Positions 63,601-64,000 of a DNA stretch of 64,000 nucleotides are shown here, in pieces (within the stretch, counting starts at the first letter, position 1; the number at the start of each line of letters is the position of its first letter). The notes beneath the pieces were generated by a model. It had not been told where the DNA came from. It searched no databases and saw only the letters and a program-made list of their open reading frames with translations. The DNA comes from Eulemur rufifrons (lineage: Eukaryota > Chordata > Mammalia > Primates > Lemuridae): NCBI RefSeq assembly GCF_041146395.1, contig NC_090990.1, positions 45,704,001 through 45,768,000 of the forward strand. The letters run 5' to 3'. Position numbers and translations under genes: made by a program.

Positions 63601-63744
63601 GGATTCCACCCCAACTGCCTGTGACAATCATCCAGCAAAAACAGTTATTGGTCTACATACGGCACCCCCTCATGTTTGATTCAACCTGCCTCACAGGAGA
63701 GAGTTGTATTTCCATGTTCAGTTAGTTTCCTTCTCCAACAGAGC

Positions 63745-63925
63745 TCTCATTCATTCAGTCAACAAGCGTTTGAAGAGTACCTGCTGTGTGTCAATTATAA
63801 TAATAGATGCTGAGAATATAACTTTAAATAAGAAAAAAAAAAATCCCTGCTTTCCAGGATCTCACAGTCCAGGGTGAATTCAGAGAAGAAAATAGAGAGT
63901 TACAAGGTATCAGTTATAATGTCAG
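63745..63925 (-). mobile_element. L2 LINE 3' end, antisense
   Basis: 'CTCATTCATTCAGTCAACAA', 'GAGTACCTGCTGTGTGTCAA', 'ATCCCTGCTTTCCAGGATCT' and 'CACAGTCCAGGG' match the reversed L2 terminus. Confidence 0.82.
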
Positions 63926-64000
63926 CTGCAAATAATGGAAATAAAAGCCCTACCTGCAAACACAATTTGATATCTACGGAACTTGCATTGTCTTATATAA

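Noticed and set aside
1..64000. CRISPR arrays, operons, prokaryotic promoters, phage or plasmid features
   Set aside because: No direct-repeat arrays with spacers, no dense coding. Repeat content is unambiguously mammalian.
1..64000. tRNA, rRNA or snRNA genes
   Set aside because: No cloverleaf with A and B boxes or snRNA wording noticed. MIRs contain tRNA-derived 5' ends but are SINEs. A tRNAscan/Infernal run would be decisive.

Overview
This window is nuclear DNA from a placental mammal. It holds no bacterial, archaeal, plasmid or phage features: there are no ribosome-binding sites, operons or long open frames. It is built almost entirely from mammalian interspersed repeats separated by A+T-rich unique sequence. 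I find no convincing exon of a known protein-coding gene, no tRNA or rRNA gene and no CpG island. It reads as an intergenic or large-intron stretch in a gene-poor region.

Lineage: MIR, L2, L3/CR1, MLT1 and old L1M fragments are shared by all placentals. An MST-type MaLR LTR (9.55-10.01 kb) points towards primates. The three least decayed L1 insertions (about 40.1-40.8, 50.77-50.97 and 61.36-62.28 kb) carry 3' UTRs with a 'GGACACGCTTGAAGCT' box and end in 'GTACCC...GCTGAAATAAA'. I associate this ending with strepsirrhine primates (lemur/galago group) rather than human L1PA/PB. No Alu-like SINE was seen in 64 kb. A strepsirrhine, possibly an Alu-poor one, is my best guess but is an inference.

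Layout: 0-8 kb, L1M, MIR and L2 fossils, including L1M blocks at 2.2-3.0 kb (minus) and 3.5-5.1 kb (plus). 8.8-9.3 kb, repeat-free and homeodomain-motif-rich (enhancer candidate). 9.55-10.0 kb, MST LTR. 10.2-14.4 kb, unassigned, with an unexplained minus-strand ORF chain and a run of splice-donor-like sites. 14.8-17.3 kb, L1M 3' end. 17.5-21.4 kb, MIR, L2, L3 and MLT1, plus a pair of related unclassified segments. 24.5-25.25 kb, unique block. 25.6-27.1 kb, MLT1 LTR, TG/TCTG microsatellite, L2 and a perfect 14-bp hairpin. 31.1-31.9 kb, the strongest conserved-noncoding candidate. 32.6-35.0 kb, antisense L1M split by a TA-flanked mariner/Tigger-type element. 36-40 kb, L2 and MIR and the longest open frame, 268 codons, probably spurious. 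40.1-41.0 kb, a 5'-inverted L1. 44.85-51.36 kb, a decayed class I (gamma-type) endogenous retrovirus on the minus strand with recognisable gag, pro, pol-RT, RNase H and integrase remnants; its 5' LTR is interrupted by a small L1 insertion. 51.4-61 kb, MIR, L2, MLT1 and an ERVL-type LTR inserted in an L2. 61.36-62.28 kb, a 3' L1 fragment. 62.3-64 kb, MIR and L2.

There are no genes working together here. The functional content that can be argued for is regulatory: four or five repeat-free blocks and one CTCF-like motif. Family names for old repeats come from recognising consensus-like wording by eye; boundaries are approximate to about 10-30 bases unless stated.
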